This document shows positions 9,996 to 17,437 of a DNA stretch of 64,000 nt, piece by piece. The DNA comes from Hyphomicrobiales bacterium (GTDB taxonomy: Bacteria; Pseudomonadota; Alphaproteobacteria; Rhizobiales; Rhizobiaceae), in assembly GCA_900473685.1 (NCBI GenBank), contig UCNE01000023.1:186001-250000 (forward strand), read 5' to 3'. The notes beneath the pieces were generated by a model, which saw nothing but the letters and a program-made list of their open reading frames with translations, did no database searches and was not told the DNA's origin. Within the stretch, counting starts at the first letter, position 1, and each line of letters starts with the position of its first letter. The position numbers and the translations under genes are program-made.

Positions 9996-10799
9996 ATGCC
10001 CGCCCCGAAAAACACGTTTAAGGCCGCGATCCGTGAGGACCGTTTTCAGCTCGGTCTCTGGGTCGCTCTGGCCAGTCCTTATGCCGCGGAGATCGTTTCG
10101 GGCAGTGGCTATGACTGGCTGCTGATCGATGGCGAGCATGGGCCGAACGATATTCCCCTCCTGTCGGCGCAGATTCAGGCCGTGGCCCGCTCCGGCAGCC
10201 ATCCGATGGTCCGGCTTCCGGTCGGTGAAACCTGGCTGATAAAGCAAATCCTCGATACCGGCGCCCAGACATTGCTGATCCCGATGGTGGAAAGTGTCGA
10301 ACAGGCGCAGGCTCTGGTGCGTGCCGTGCGTTACCCGCCGCATGGTGTACGCGGTGTCGGCGCAGCCCTTGGCCGGGCCTCTCAGTTCAGCCGGATCGGC
10401 GATTATCTGGAGACCGCCAACGATGAAATCTGCCTGATCGTGCAGATCGAGAGCCGTGCAGGTCTCGCAGCACTTGATGATATTGCAGCGCTTGATGGGA
10501 TCGACGGCTTGTTCATCGGCCCATCCGATCTGGCGGCGGACATGGGTTATCTCGGCCAGCCGGGGCATCCAGACGTAACCGCGGCGATCAAGGACGCCTT
10601 TGATCGTATCGGCAAGGCGGGCAAGGCGCGCGGCATCATGACGCTCAGCCTCGACCAGGCCCATATGTATCGCGCGATGGGCGCGGACTTCATGGCGATC
10701 GGCACCGATGTAACGCTTCTTGTCAGCGCCACGACCAGGTTGCGGGACGATTTCCTGGCTGGCGGGAAAGGTGATGCCAAACCGGTTGCCGGCTACTGA
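9996..10799 (+). CDS. HpcH/HpaI family class II aldolase
   Basis: The 267-residue protein has the HpaI features: LLIDGEHGPND near residue 42, PMVRLPVG near 70, the metal-binding Glu in IVQIESRAGLAALDDIAA near 150 and the metal-binding Asp in GLFIGPSDLAADMGY near 175. These metal-dependent aldolases split 4-hydroxy-2-oxo acids into pyruvate and an aldehyde (succinate semialdehyde for HpaI, lactaldehyde for RhmA, tartronate semialdehyde for GarL). ATG at 9996 has a CAGGAGA ribosome site. In this locus a 2-keto-3-deoxy sugar acid is the likely substrate (inference). The stop abuts that of the convergent uxaB-like gene with no gap. Confidence 0.88.
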   Translation: MPAPKNTFKAAIREDRFQLGLWVALASPYAAEIVSGSGYDWLLIDGEHGPNDIPLLSAQIQAVARSGSHPMVRLPVGETWLIKQILDTGAQTLLIPMVESVEQAQALVRAVRYPPHGVRGVGAALGRASQFSRIGDYLETANDEICLIVQIESRAGLAALDDIAALDGIDGLFIGPSDLAADMGYLGQPGHPDVTAAIKDAFDRIGKAGKARGIMTLSLDQAHMYRAMGADFMAIGTDVTLLVSATTRLRDDFLAGGKGDAKPVAGY

Positions 10800-11891
10800 T
10801 CAGCGGCTTTCTATGATCGCGGTGAGCTTCGGCATGGCGACATCCGGGCTCCAAGCTCTGAAATCACCAAGCCGCCGGGTGATTTTCTCTGCATGGTGAT
10901 TGGCGATATCGCGGATGCGGTGGTCCAGAAACGGATTGCGAAACCGGTCGAGTGTCAGAGCCACGTAACTGGCAGCCTCGCTGCCAAGATTCTTCGCGGC
11001 AAAGCCGGGAATCACTTCGGTTTCGTAGATTTCTAGCAGAGCGGCGAGCACGACCGGATCTTTCAGGATGGCTTTCACGGTTTCATCCTGAGGACGGCCG
11101 GTCTTCAGCCAGATATCGGCCAGCACGGTATGGCCGAGATTGAGGATGTGCAGCTTGAGCTTTTCGTATGGGGTCAGGTTGTCCACTACCAGAATGCAAG
11201 GATGCTTGCAGGGCGGCTTCAATCCCGTTTGGGCCTCGATGGCCCAGAGCGCATAGGGTTCCGCCACGGCACCGGCCGGATCCAACGGTTCCGATACAAT
11301 CCGGTCAACCAGCGTGTTTCCCCAGATGACTTGGGTTTCCAGCCATTCGGCAAAATCAGTATCGGCAATACGCTCGGCCTGAAGACGCAGGATCACAGCC
11401 TTCAAGGTATCGCCGTTCCGGCCAATCAATTCGCAAGGCAGCACGGTGATGGGCTTACCCCCGGCGCGATAGCGTTCGTGAAGCAGGATCAGCAGTTTTC
11501 CGGGAAATGACGATGGTATCTCTGTTTCCAGGTCGTCGTTGCCGACGGCATAGCCTGTGTCTCCGGTGTTTGAGACCAGCACTTCAGCTTCCGTGGCCAC
11601 GATGTGCTTGATCGCCTCCCAGTCGGACGCTGTCGACAGAGCCCGGGCAACACTTGTCACCTGCTGGGTACGATCGATTTCGACACCCTCGACGATCCCC
11701 CGAACGATAACGGGAAAGCCGCCCGGGACCGCCAGCGCCTTCAGCCGTCCGGCGCGTTCCGCTGAGCCTGTGGTCTGGACGACAGTGATCTTGCCGAGGG
11801 CCTCACCCTTTTCCAGCGCCTCGCTGACAAAAAGGTCGGCATGGGCCTGCAGGAAGCGGCTGGTTCCAAACTGGACGATGGGTGTGATCAT
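10800..11891 (-). CDS. Mannitol dehydrogenase-family oxidoreductase, likely tagaturonate reductase (UxaB-like)
   Basis: The 363-residue protein has an N-terminal Rossmann region (IVQFGTSRFLQAHADLF) and the polyol dehydrogenase/UxaB motifs ITVLPCELIGRNGD, VIWGNTLVDRIVSEPL and KLHILNLGHT; the Lys of the last is where the catalytic lysine lies in this family. UxaB reduces D-tagaturonate to D-altronate with NADH. The protein is shorter than E. coli UxaB (about 480 residues). The start MITPIV at 11891 comes 17 bp after the GntR stop, so regulator and reductase form one minus-strand operon. A mannonate or another polyol oxidoreductase is possible; UxaA nearby favours altronate. Confidence 0.8.
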   Translation of the reverse strand: MITPIVQFGTSRFLQAHADLFVSEALEKGEALGKITVVQTTGSAERAGRLKALAVPGGFPVIVRGIVEGVEIDRTQQVTSVARALSTASDWEAIKHIVATEAEVLVSNTGDTGYAVGNDDLETEIPSSFPGKLLILLHERYRAGGKPITVLPCELIGRNGDTLKAVILRLQAERIADTDFAEWLETQVIWGNTLVDRIVSEPLDPAGAVAEPYALWAIEAQTGLKPPCKHPCILVVDNLTPYEKLKLHILNLGHTVLADIWLKTGRPQDETVKAILKDPVVLAALLEIYETEVIPGFAAKNLGSEAASYVALTLDRFRNPFLDHRIRDIANHHAEKITRRLGDFRAWSPDVAMPKLTAIIESR

Positions 11892-11908
11892 GATATCTGT
11901 GAATCCGG

Positions 11909-12787
11909 CTATTGAATGGATTGGAGCAGGGTTTCCCGTGCCGATTTCAGATGGCGGCGGCAAGCAGTTTCGATGCGCGCCGGATCGCGGGACCGTAAGG
12001 CGGCGATATAGTCGAGATGTTCTTCGAGCGCTCGGGCATTGCGCTCGCGCGCATTCGTCTTGTTCCACTGATAGTGATAGTGAAAGACGATGGTGATGAT
12101 GTCGTAGAAATCGACGATAAACCGGTTGCTGGATGATGTGTGCACCAGAAGATGGAAGCGTTCGTCGAGTTCGGAGAATTCCTTGTAGCGATTGTCGATG
12201 TCGGCGAGGATTTCGTGATGCAGGGTTTCGATCCGGTCGAGATCGGCCCAGGCCGGATGATCTGGGGCAAGAGCTGCGAAGCTGGCGGCCGAGCGCAGCT
12301 CGAACATCTCGCGCACTTCCGTCAATTCCAGCGCGAACTCGCGGGTAAATCCCTTGAGAATCCAGTGGCTGTTCGGGCGTTTTTCGATCAGGCCGAAGCG
12401 GCTGAAGCGGATCAGGAACTCGCGCACGCTGGTCGTACCGGTGCCGATATCGCGGGCCAGTTCCAGCTCGTTGATCTGCATGCCGGGCTCGGCGCCGCCG
12501 GCCAGAATCCGGCGCATGAAACTGCGCTCGATGATGTCGGACAGTGAATCGGTTTCTTCCGCCGGATAATAATCCTCCGGTTTCGGCTGACGCAAAACCA
12601 CTTTTGCCCGCTTGTCCCAGGCCAGCAATTGCAGCTCTTCCATGCGCGTCAGGATGGCGCGGACGGTGGTCCGGCTGACGCCGAGCGTCGTACCAAGCTC
12701 GGGCTCGGACGGCAGGCTGGAGGTTTCCGCCAAGAGCTTGAGGCAGCGGTTGAAGGCGTCCTTGAAGACGGTATTCTGTTTCGCCAT
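11909..12787 (-). CDS. GntR/FadR-type regulator with two tandem winged helices
   Basis: The 292-residue protein has one GntR winged helix at about residues 8-65 (SLPSEPELGTTLGVSRTTVR), a second at about 85-150 (PGMQINELELARDIGTGTTS, then VREFLIRFSRFGLIEKR), and a C-terminal FCD ligand domain at about 158-285 with the expected Asp/His metal ligands (FSELDERFHLLVH and the later EEHLDYI and RRHL). FCD domains bind sugar acids or other carboxylates. Most family members have only one winged helix. Its place between uxaB and uxaA makes it the likely local regulator, acting on the shared element before uxaA and the binding-protein gene (inference). Confidence 0.9.
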   Translation of the reverse strand: MAKQNTVFKDAFNRCLKLLAETSSLPSEPELGTTLGVSRTTVRAILTRMEELQLLAWDKRAKVVLRQPKPEDYYPAEETDSLSDIIERSFMRRILAGGAEPGMQINELELARDIGTGTTSVREFLIRFSRFGLIEKRPNSHWILKGFTREFALELTEVREMFELRSAASFAALAPDHPAWADLDRIETLHHEILADIDNRYKEFSELDERFHLLVHTSSSNRFIVDFYDIITIVFHYHYQWNKTNARERNARALEEHLDYIAALRSRDPARIETACRRHLKSARETLLQSIQ

Positions 12788-12970
12788 GACTGTGTTGACC
12801 GGATGTGGGTTTCGCTAAGCCCGATACGCGGGCGTGGTTTGCAGGTGCTCTATCCGGTCCGCCTGATCCTGTCTTTGATTTTACGCTGCGATTTCATGGT
12901 TGTTTCGTCCCCGATTTGTTTTGGCGCGGTCCTTGGCTTGTTGCTTGAGCCCGCGGCCCCATAATACCCA

Positions 12971-13002
12971 TTGACGGCAAACTGTCTATTGTGGATAAAA
13001 GA
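12971..13002 (+). promoter_or_regulatory. uxaA promoter with shared regulatory element
   Basis: TTGACG (12971-12976) and GATAAA (12994-12999) with 17-bp spacing form a good promoter. The segment 12976-13002 matches 16228-16254, before the ABC binding-protein gene, at 23 of 27 positions with no gaps and shares TGGATAAAAGA. The outer bases TTGT-N9-ACAA around GGATAAAAG form an inverted repeat. Likely a co-regulated promoter with an operator for the local GntR protein (inference). Confidence 0.6.
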
Positions 13003-13055
13003 CAAAATGAATGACGAGCTCATTCGGATAAAAACCGTCCAGGGAGATACCAAGG

Positions 13056-14561
13056 GTGACCGCACCTTCCTTCATCGTTTTGTCGCCGGAAGACAATGTC
13101 GCCGTCGCGTCGCTGGCCATCGAAGCGGGTGGCGAACTGCCCGGTGGCGTCCGCGCAACCGGCAAGATTGATCCCGGCCACAAGGTGGCGATCCATCCCG
13201 TCCATATCGGTGAACCGGTGGTGAAATACGGCCAGGCCATCGGCCGGGCGATAGTGGAGATCGCCGCCGGCGATCATGTCCATTCGCACAATCTGGCCTT
13301 CGATCAAGACCGGTTGTCGATCGGCGCGCCGGTGCCGCCGGAAGCGGCCAGCATCGCCGACAAGGCCCGGACGTTCATGGGCTATCGCCGCGCCGACGGC
13401 CGTGCGGCGACCCGCAATTTCATCGGCATCATCGCCAGCGTCAACTGTTCCACCACCGTCTGCCGTGCCATCACCGAGGAGGCCAACAAGGTCATCTTGC
13501 CGCGTTATGACGGCATCGACGGTTTCGTGCCGATCGTCCATGATCAGGGCTGCGGCATGAGTTCGACCGGCGACGGCATGAAGAACCTGCACCGGACCCT
13601 TGCCGGCTACACGCGCCATGTAAATTTCGGTGGTGTGCTGATGGTCGGTCTCGGCTGCGAGGTCAACCAGCTGACGCTGTACGGTCAGTCAGGCGCCGGT
13701 GCCGGCAAACGGCATTTCAATATTCAGGATGCGGGTGGTTCGCGCCGCGCCGTTGCCCGCGCCCTTGGCGTGCTCGAAGAAATCGCCCAGGAGGTCGGGA
13801 CGGCGAAGCGCATTGCGATCCCGGTCAGCGAAATCATCGTCGGACTGCAATGCGGCGGCTCGGATGGGCTTTCCGGCATCACGGCGAATCCGGCTTTGGG
13901 TGCGGCAGTCGATATTCTCGCCGGTGCCGGCGGTACCGCCATCCTGTCGGAAACCTCGGAAATTTATGGTGCCGAGCACCTGCTGCGCAGCCGCGCTGTC
14001 AATGATGGCGTCGCGGAAAAGCTGGATGGGCTGATCACCTGGTGGGAAGAATATGTCGCCATGCACGGCGCATCGCTCGACAACAATCCTTCGCCGGGCA
14101 ACAAGCGCGGTGGCCTGACGACGATCCTTGAAAAATCGCTCGGGGCTGTCGCCAAGGGCGGCCGGTCGCCGCTGACGGCGGTCTATCATTATGCCGAGCG
14201 GGTGACGGAACACGGCCTCGTCTTTATGGATACACCCGGCTACGATCCGGTCTCGGCGACGGGGCAGGTGGCGGGCGGCGCCAATGTCATCACATTCACA
14301 ACTGGCCGTGGAAGTTGTTTCGGCTCGCGTCCCTGTCCATCGATCAAGCTGACCAGCAACACGGCGCTCTATCGCGCCATGGAAGAGGACATGGACATCG
14401 ATTGCGGCACCATCGCTACGGGCGATGCAACGATTGCCGGGATGGGCCGCGAAATCTTCGACCTGATCATCGACACGGCGTCCGGCAAGAAAACCAAGAG
14501 CGAGCTGTTCGGCTACGGTGACAATGAATTCGTGCCCTGGCATCTGGGTGCGACACTCTGA
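13056..14561 (+). CDS. uxaA: Altronate dehydratase (UxaA family)
   Basis: The 501-residue protein is full length: an N-terminal SAF domain (about 1-90, with the metal-binding region AAGDHVHSHN) and the large UxaA/GarD domain with FVPIVHDQGCGMSSTGDG near 160, GGVLMVGLGCEVNQ near 195, LQCGGSDGLSGITANPALG near 270 and TTGRGSCFGSRPCPSIK near 420. UxaA dehydrates D-altronate to 2-keto-3-deoxy-D-gluconate with Fe2+. A related sugar acid cannot be excluded, since galactarate dehydratase shares the fold. GTG at 13056 is the start, with AGGGAG about ten bases upstream. It opens the plus-strand operon that includes the AKR and FucU genes. Confidence 0.9.
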   Translation: MTAPSFIVLSPEDNVAVASLAIEAGGELPGGVRATGKIDPGHKVAIHPVHIGEPVVKYGQAIGRAIVEIAAGDHVHSHNLAFDQDRLSIGAPVPPEAASIADKARTFMGYRRADGRAATRNFIGIIASVNCSTTVCRAITEEANKVILPRYDGIDGFVPIVHDQGCGMSSTGDGMKNLHRTLAGYTRHVNFGGVLMVGLGCEVNQLTLYGQSGAGAGKRHFNIQDAGGSRRAVARALGVLEEIAQEVGTAKRIAIPVSEIIVGLQCGGSDGLSGITANPALGAAVDILAGAGGTAILSETSEIYGAEHLLRSRAVNDGVAEKLDGLITWWEEYVAMHGASLDNNPSPGNKRGGLTTILEKSLGAVAKGGRSPLTAVYHYAERVTEHGLVFMDTPGYDPVSATGQVAGGANVITFTTGRGSCFGSRPCPSIKLTSNTALYRAMEEDMDIDCGTIATGDATIAGMGREIFDLIIDTASGKKTKSELFGYGDNEFVPWHLGATL

Positions 14562-14591
14562 CGGGGAACTGTCGGAGCGGAGGAGAAAATA

Positions 14592-15611
14592 ATGCTATTC
14601 AGAAAAATCGGCCAGACGGATCTGTCCGTCAGCGAATACAGCTTTGGCACGGCGCCGCTCGGCGGCATGTACCGTGTTTGCCCGCGCGAGACGGCGATGG
14701 AAACGCTGGAGGCTGCCTGGTCTGCCGGGCTGCGGTTCATCGATACCGCTCCCTGGTACGGCTTCGGTCTTGCCGAACGCCGCGTCGGTGATTTCCTGCG
14801 CGATAAACCTAAGGGCAGTTATGTTCTGTCGACGAAGGTCGGCCGGCTACAGCGGCCGGTGCCGGACGACAGGGTCCCGAGCTACGGTTTTGTCGATCCG
14901 CTGCCGTTCGATACGGATTACGACTATTCGTATGACGGCATCATGCGGTCGGTCGAGTTCAGCTATGCGCGCCTCGGCCTCAACCGGATCGATATCCTGT
15001 TCGTCCACGATATCGGTGTCTACACGCATGGTGCCGAGCGCAACGCGGTCTATCTTCGCCAGCTGCTGGATGGCGGTTTGAAAGCGCTGGAACAGCTGAA
15101 ATCAAGCGGCGCCATCGCCGCCTATGGGCTGGGCGTCAACGAGGTGCCGGTTTGCCTCGATGTGATGGGCGAGGCGGATATCGACTGCATTCTTCTGGCT
15201 GGGCGTTATACGCTTCTCGATCGCACCGCCACCGCCGAACTGCTGCCGCTGTGTGAGAAAAAGAAAACATCGCTGGTGGTTGGCGGCGTTTTCAATTCGG
15301 GTATTCTGGCAACGGGTCCGGTGGAGGGATCACATTTCGACTACATGCCGGCGACCCCGGACGTGCTCGACAAGGTGAGGGCGATGGAAACGATTGCGCG
15401 ATCACAGGGACTGCCGCTGGCGGCGCCCGCCATCCAGTTTCCGTTGCAGAGCCCAGCGGTTGCCTCGGTCCTGCTCGGAACGGCCAAACCGTCGAGCCTA
15501 GTACGCAATATGGAACTGACAGAGCGGCGTCTGCAGCCGGATGATTTCACGGAATATGACGCGCATACGCTGGTGGCCCCGGAACTCGGCACGGATGCCG
15601 TCCGGGTTTAG
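14592..15611 (+). CDS. Aldo/keto reductase, likely L-fucose/L-galactose 1-dehydrogenase
   Basis: The 339-residue TIM-barrel protein has the AKR tetrad: Asp51 and Tyr56 in FIDTAPWYGFG, Lys82 in STKVG, and His139 in ILFVHDIG. It resembles the D-threo-aldose (L-fucose/L-galactose) 1-dehydrogenases, which oxidise C1 of L-galacto-configured sugars to the lactone. The gene follows uxaA by 30 bp with GGAGGAG before the ATG and precedes fucU, which fits a first catabolic step on a pyranose. Pyridoxal 4-dehydrogenase belongs to the same subgroup, but the neighbours argue for a sugar. Confidence 0.82.
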   Translation: MLFRKIGQTDLSVSEYSFGTAPLGGMYRVCPRETAMETLEAAWSAGLRFIDTAPWYGFGLAERRVGDFLRDKPKGSYVLSTKVGRLQRPVPDDRVPSYGFVDPLPFDTDYDYSYDGIMRSVEFSYARLGLNRIDILFVHDIGVYTHGAERNAVYLRQLLDGGLKALEQLKSSGAIAAYGLGVNEVPVCLDVMGEADIDCILLAGRYTLLDRTATAELLPLCEKKKTSLVVGGVFNSGILATGPVEGSHFDYMPATPDVLDKVRAMETIARSQGLPLAAPAIQFPLQSPAVASVLLGTAKPSSLVRNMELTERRLQPDDFTEYDAHTLVAPELGTDAVRV

Positions 15612-15640
15612 CCGGCTTTCAAGAGACAAAGGAAAACGGA

Positions 15641-16087
15641 ATGCTCAAGGGAATACATCCATTGCTCGGCCCGGAATTGCTGCATGCGATCCGCACGATG
15701 GGGCATGGGGACGAGATCGTCATTGCCGATGCCAATTTCCCGGCCAGCAGCATGGGTCCAAAGGTCGTGCGCGCCGATGGTGTCGATGCGCTGGGTATTA
15801 CCGAGGCCATTCTGGCGCATATGCCGCTCGACACTTTCGTGGATGAATCAGCCTGGCGCATGGAAGTCGTCGGTGATCCGCAGGCGGTGCCGGAGGTCTG
15901 CGTCGAATTCCAGAATCTGGTCACCAAACTGGCCGGTGATTTCAAGGTTGTGCCGATCGAGCGCTTTGCCTTCTACGAGCGCTCGCGCAAGGCAGCCTAT
16001 ATCGTCGCGACGACCGAATTCCGGCTGTACGGCAATATCATCCTGAAGAAGGGCGTTGTGCATCCGCAGGAACTCTACCGCGTCTGA
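15641..16087 (+). CDS. fucU: L-fucose mutarotase family protein (FucU/RbsD)
   Basis: The 148-residue protein matches FucU: MLKGIHPLLGPELLHAIRTM at the start, GHGDEIVIADANFPA near residue 22 with the catalytic-region His/Asp, and FAFYERSRKAAYIVATTEF with the sugar-binding Tyr residues. FucU interconverts alpha and beta anomers of L-fucose and, being tolerant at C6, could act on L-galactose. A mutarotase beside a pyranose dehydrogenase suggests that the dehydrogenase uses one anomer. AGGAAAAC precedes the ATG at 15641; nearly the same start region is repeated at 16161-16182. Confidence 0.9.
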   Translation: MLKGIHPLLGPELLHAIRTMGHGDEIVIADANFPASSMGPKVVRADGVDALGITEAILAHMPLDTFVDESAWRMEVVGDPQAVPEVCVEFQNLVTKLAGDFKVVPIERFAFYERSRKAAYIVATTEFRLYGNIILKKGVVHPQELYRV

Positions 16088-16100
16088 CGCGGTGCGCAAC

Positions 16101-16122
16101 CCGGCCCATGGAGGTGGGCCGG
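16101..16122 (+). terminator. Stem-loop after fucU (weak terminator or attenuator)
   Basis: CCGGCCCA (16101-16108) pairs with TGGGCCGG (16115-16122) over a 6-nt loop. Only a short mixed T stretch follows, so it may stabilise the upstream mRNA or reduce read-through rather than stop it. Confidence 0.5.
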
Positions 16123-16169
16123 TTCATCTTCGTGATGAAAAACAGAGACTTGGCGTTGGGAGGAAAACA

Positions 16170-16214
16170 ATGTTCAAGGGAAGTTTCGAACGCTTGCAAT
16201 TTCGAAAATGCTGA
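16170..16214 (+). CDS. 14-codon small ORF with a strong ribosome site
   Basis: GGGAGGAAAACA followed by ATG encodes MFKGSFERLQFRKC and stops at 16212-16214. The start region 16161-16182 repeats the fucU start region 15630-15653 (21 of 22 positions with one 2-nt gap). It may be a leader peptide, a small protein, or the remnant of a duplicated gene. It lies just before the conserved promoter element of the binding-protein gene. No homology is recognised. Confidence 0.35.
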   Translation: MFKGSFERLQFRKC

Positions 16215-16220
16215 GATAGC

Positions 16221-16254
16221 TTGCCAAGGCAAAATGTTTTTTATGGATAAAAGA
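16221..16254 (+). promoter_or_regulatory. Promoter/operator region of the sugar ABC operon
   Basis: TTGCC-AA-GGCAA forms an inverted repeat at 16221-16232, and TTTTAT-GG-ATAAAA a second one at 16239-16252. The segment 16228-16254 is the counterpart of 12976-13002 (23 of 27 identical). TTGCCA at 16221 and TGGATA at 16244 are spaced 17 bp, like a promoter. Likely shared control with uxaA. Confidence 0.55.
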
Positions 16255-16325
16255 TCGAACTGTTAGCGTCTTGCGGCCCGGTCTGAGGAGAACTGAACAA
16301 GACGTTGTTGGAGGAGAACAACACC

Positions 16326-17315
16326 ATGACCCTTATGAAGAATATCCTGTCCCGCCGCGCCTTTACCAGCCTGGCCGGTGCCGCTGTTTTCGCAACGATG
16401 ATGCCGATGGCGTCGTTCGCGCAGGACGTCACGATCCCGATCATCGTCAAGGATACGACGTCGTTCTACTGGCAGATCGTTCTAGCGGGCGCCCGCGCGG
16501 CCGGCAAGGATCTTGGTGTCAACGTGCCGGAACTCGGCGCCCAGTCGGAATCCGATATCAACGGCCAGATCACCATCCTGGAAAATGCCGTTGCCGGCGC
16601 ACCTGCTGCCGTCGTCATCTCGCCGACAGAATTCAAGGCTCTCGGCAAGCCGATCGATGAAGCAGCCAAGGCCGTGCCGATCATTGGTATCGACTCCGGC
16701 GCCGATTCAAAGGCCTTCACCTCCTTCCTGACCACCGACAACACCCAGGGCGGCCGCATTGCCGCTGACGGTCTTGCTGCCGCGATCAAGGAAGCTACCG
16801 GCAAGGAAGAGGGCGAAATCGCCATCATCACCAGCCTGCCGGGTGTCGGTTCGCTGGATCAGCGCCACAACGGTTTCGTCGAGCAGATTACGGCCAAATA
16901 TCCGGGCCTGAAGGTTGTGGCTGACAAATATGCTGACGGCCAGGCAACCACCGGCCTCAACATGATGACTGACTTGATCACCGCTAACCCGAACCTCGTC
17001 GGCGTCTTCGCGTCGAATCTGATCATGGCACAGGGTGTTGGCCAGGCGATCGCTGAAAACAAGCTCGGCGATAAGGTCAAGGTCATCGGCTTCGATAGTG
17101 ATGAAAAGACGGTCGGCTTCCTCAAGGAAGGTGTTCTCGCCGGCCTCGTCGTGCAGGATCCGTACCGGATGGGCTATGACGGCATCAAAACCGCTCTCGC
17201 CGCTTCGAAGAAGGAAAAGGTTGAGGCCAATGTCGATACCGGTGCGAACCTGGTGACCAAGGCCAACATGGCCGATCCGAAGATCGACGCCCTTCTGAAT
17301 CCGAAGGTCAACTGA
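16326..17315 (+). CDS. Sugar ABC transporter, periplasmic binding protein
   Basis: The 329-residue protein has a signal peptide (about residues 1-32, ending ASFA before QDVTIP) that includes SRRAFTSL, which resembles a Tat motif. The mature part is a ribose/galactose-type (RbsB) binding protein: VTIPIIVKDTTSFYWQIVLA, an NGQITILENAVAG stretch, GIDSGADSKAF and VIGFDSDEKTVGFLKEG. It should deliver a hexose to the importer. ATG at 16326 has GGAGGAGA eight bases upstream. A 9-bp hairpin follows before the ATPase gene. Confidence 0.92.
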   Translation: MTLMKNILSRRAFTSLAGAAVFATMMPMASFAQDVTIPIIVKDTTSFYWQIVLAGARAAGKDLGVNVPELGAQSESDINGQITILENAVAGAPAAVVISPTEFKALGKPIDEAAKAVPIIGIDSGADSKAFTSFLTTDNTQGGRIAADGLAAAIKEATGKEEGEIAIITSLPGVGSLDQRHNGFVEQITAKYPGLKVVADKYADGQATTGLNMMTDLITANPNLVGVFASNLIMAQGVGQAIAENKLGDKVKVIGFDSDEKTVGFLKEGVLAGLVVQDPYRMGYDGIKTALAASKKEKVEANVDTGANLVTKANMADPKIDALLNPKVN

Positions 17316-17327
17316 TCGAAACAAGAC

Positions 17328-17352
17328 GGCAGGCCGTTCAAGGCGGCCTGCC
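17328..17352 (+). other. Intercistronic stem-loop after the binding-protein gene
   Basis: GGCAGGCCG (17328-17336) pairs with CGGCCTGCC (17344-17352) around a 7-nt loop, with no T run. In this type of operon such hairpins protect the upstream message, so more binding protein than membrane components is made; that role here is inferred. Confidence 0.6.
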
Positions 17353-17437
17353 GGTCTGTCGCATAACACCATCCGGACCTGTTTCAGCAAGGCCTGACCG
17401 TGTTGAAGCAGGTATCGGATTGGGGAGGAGAGCCGCC

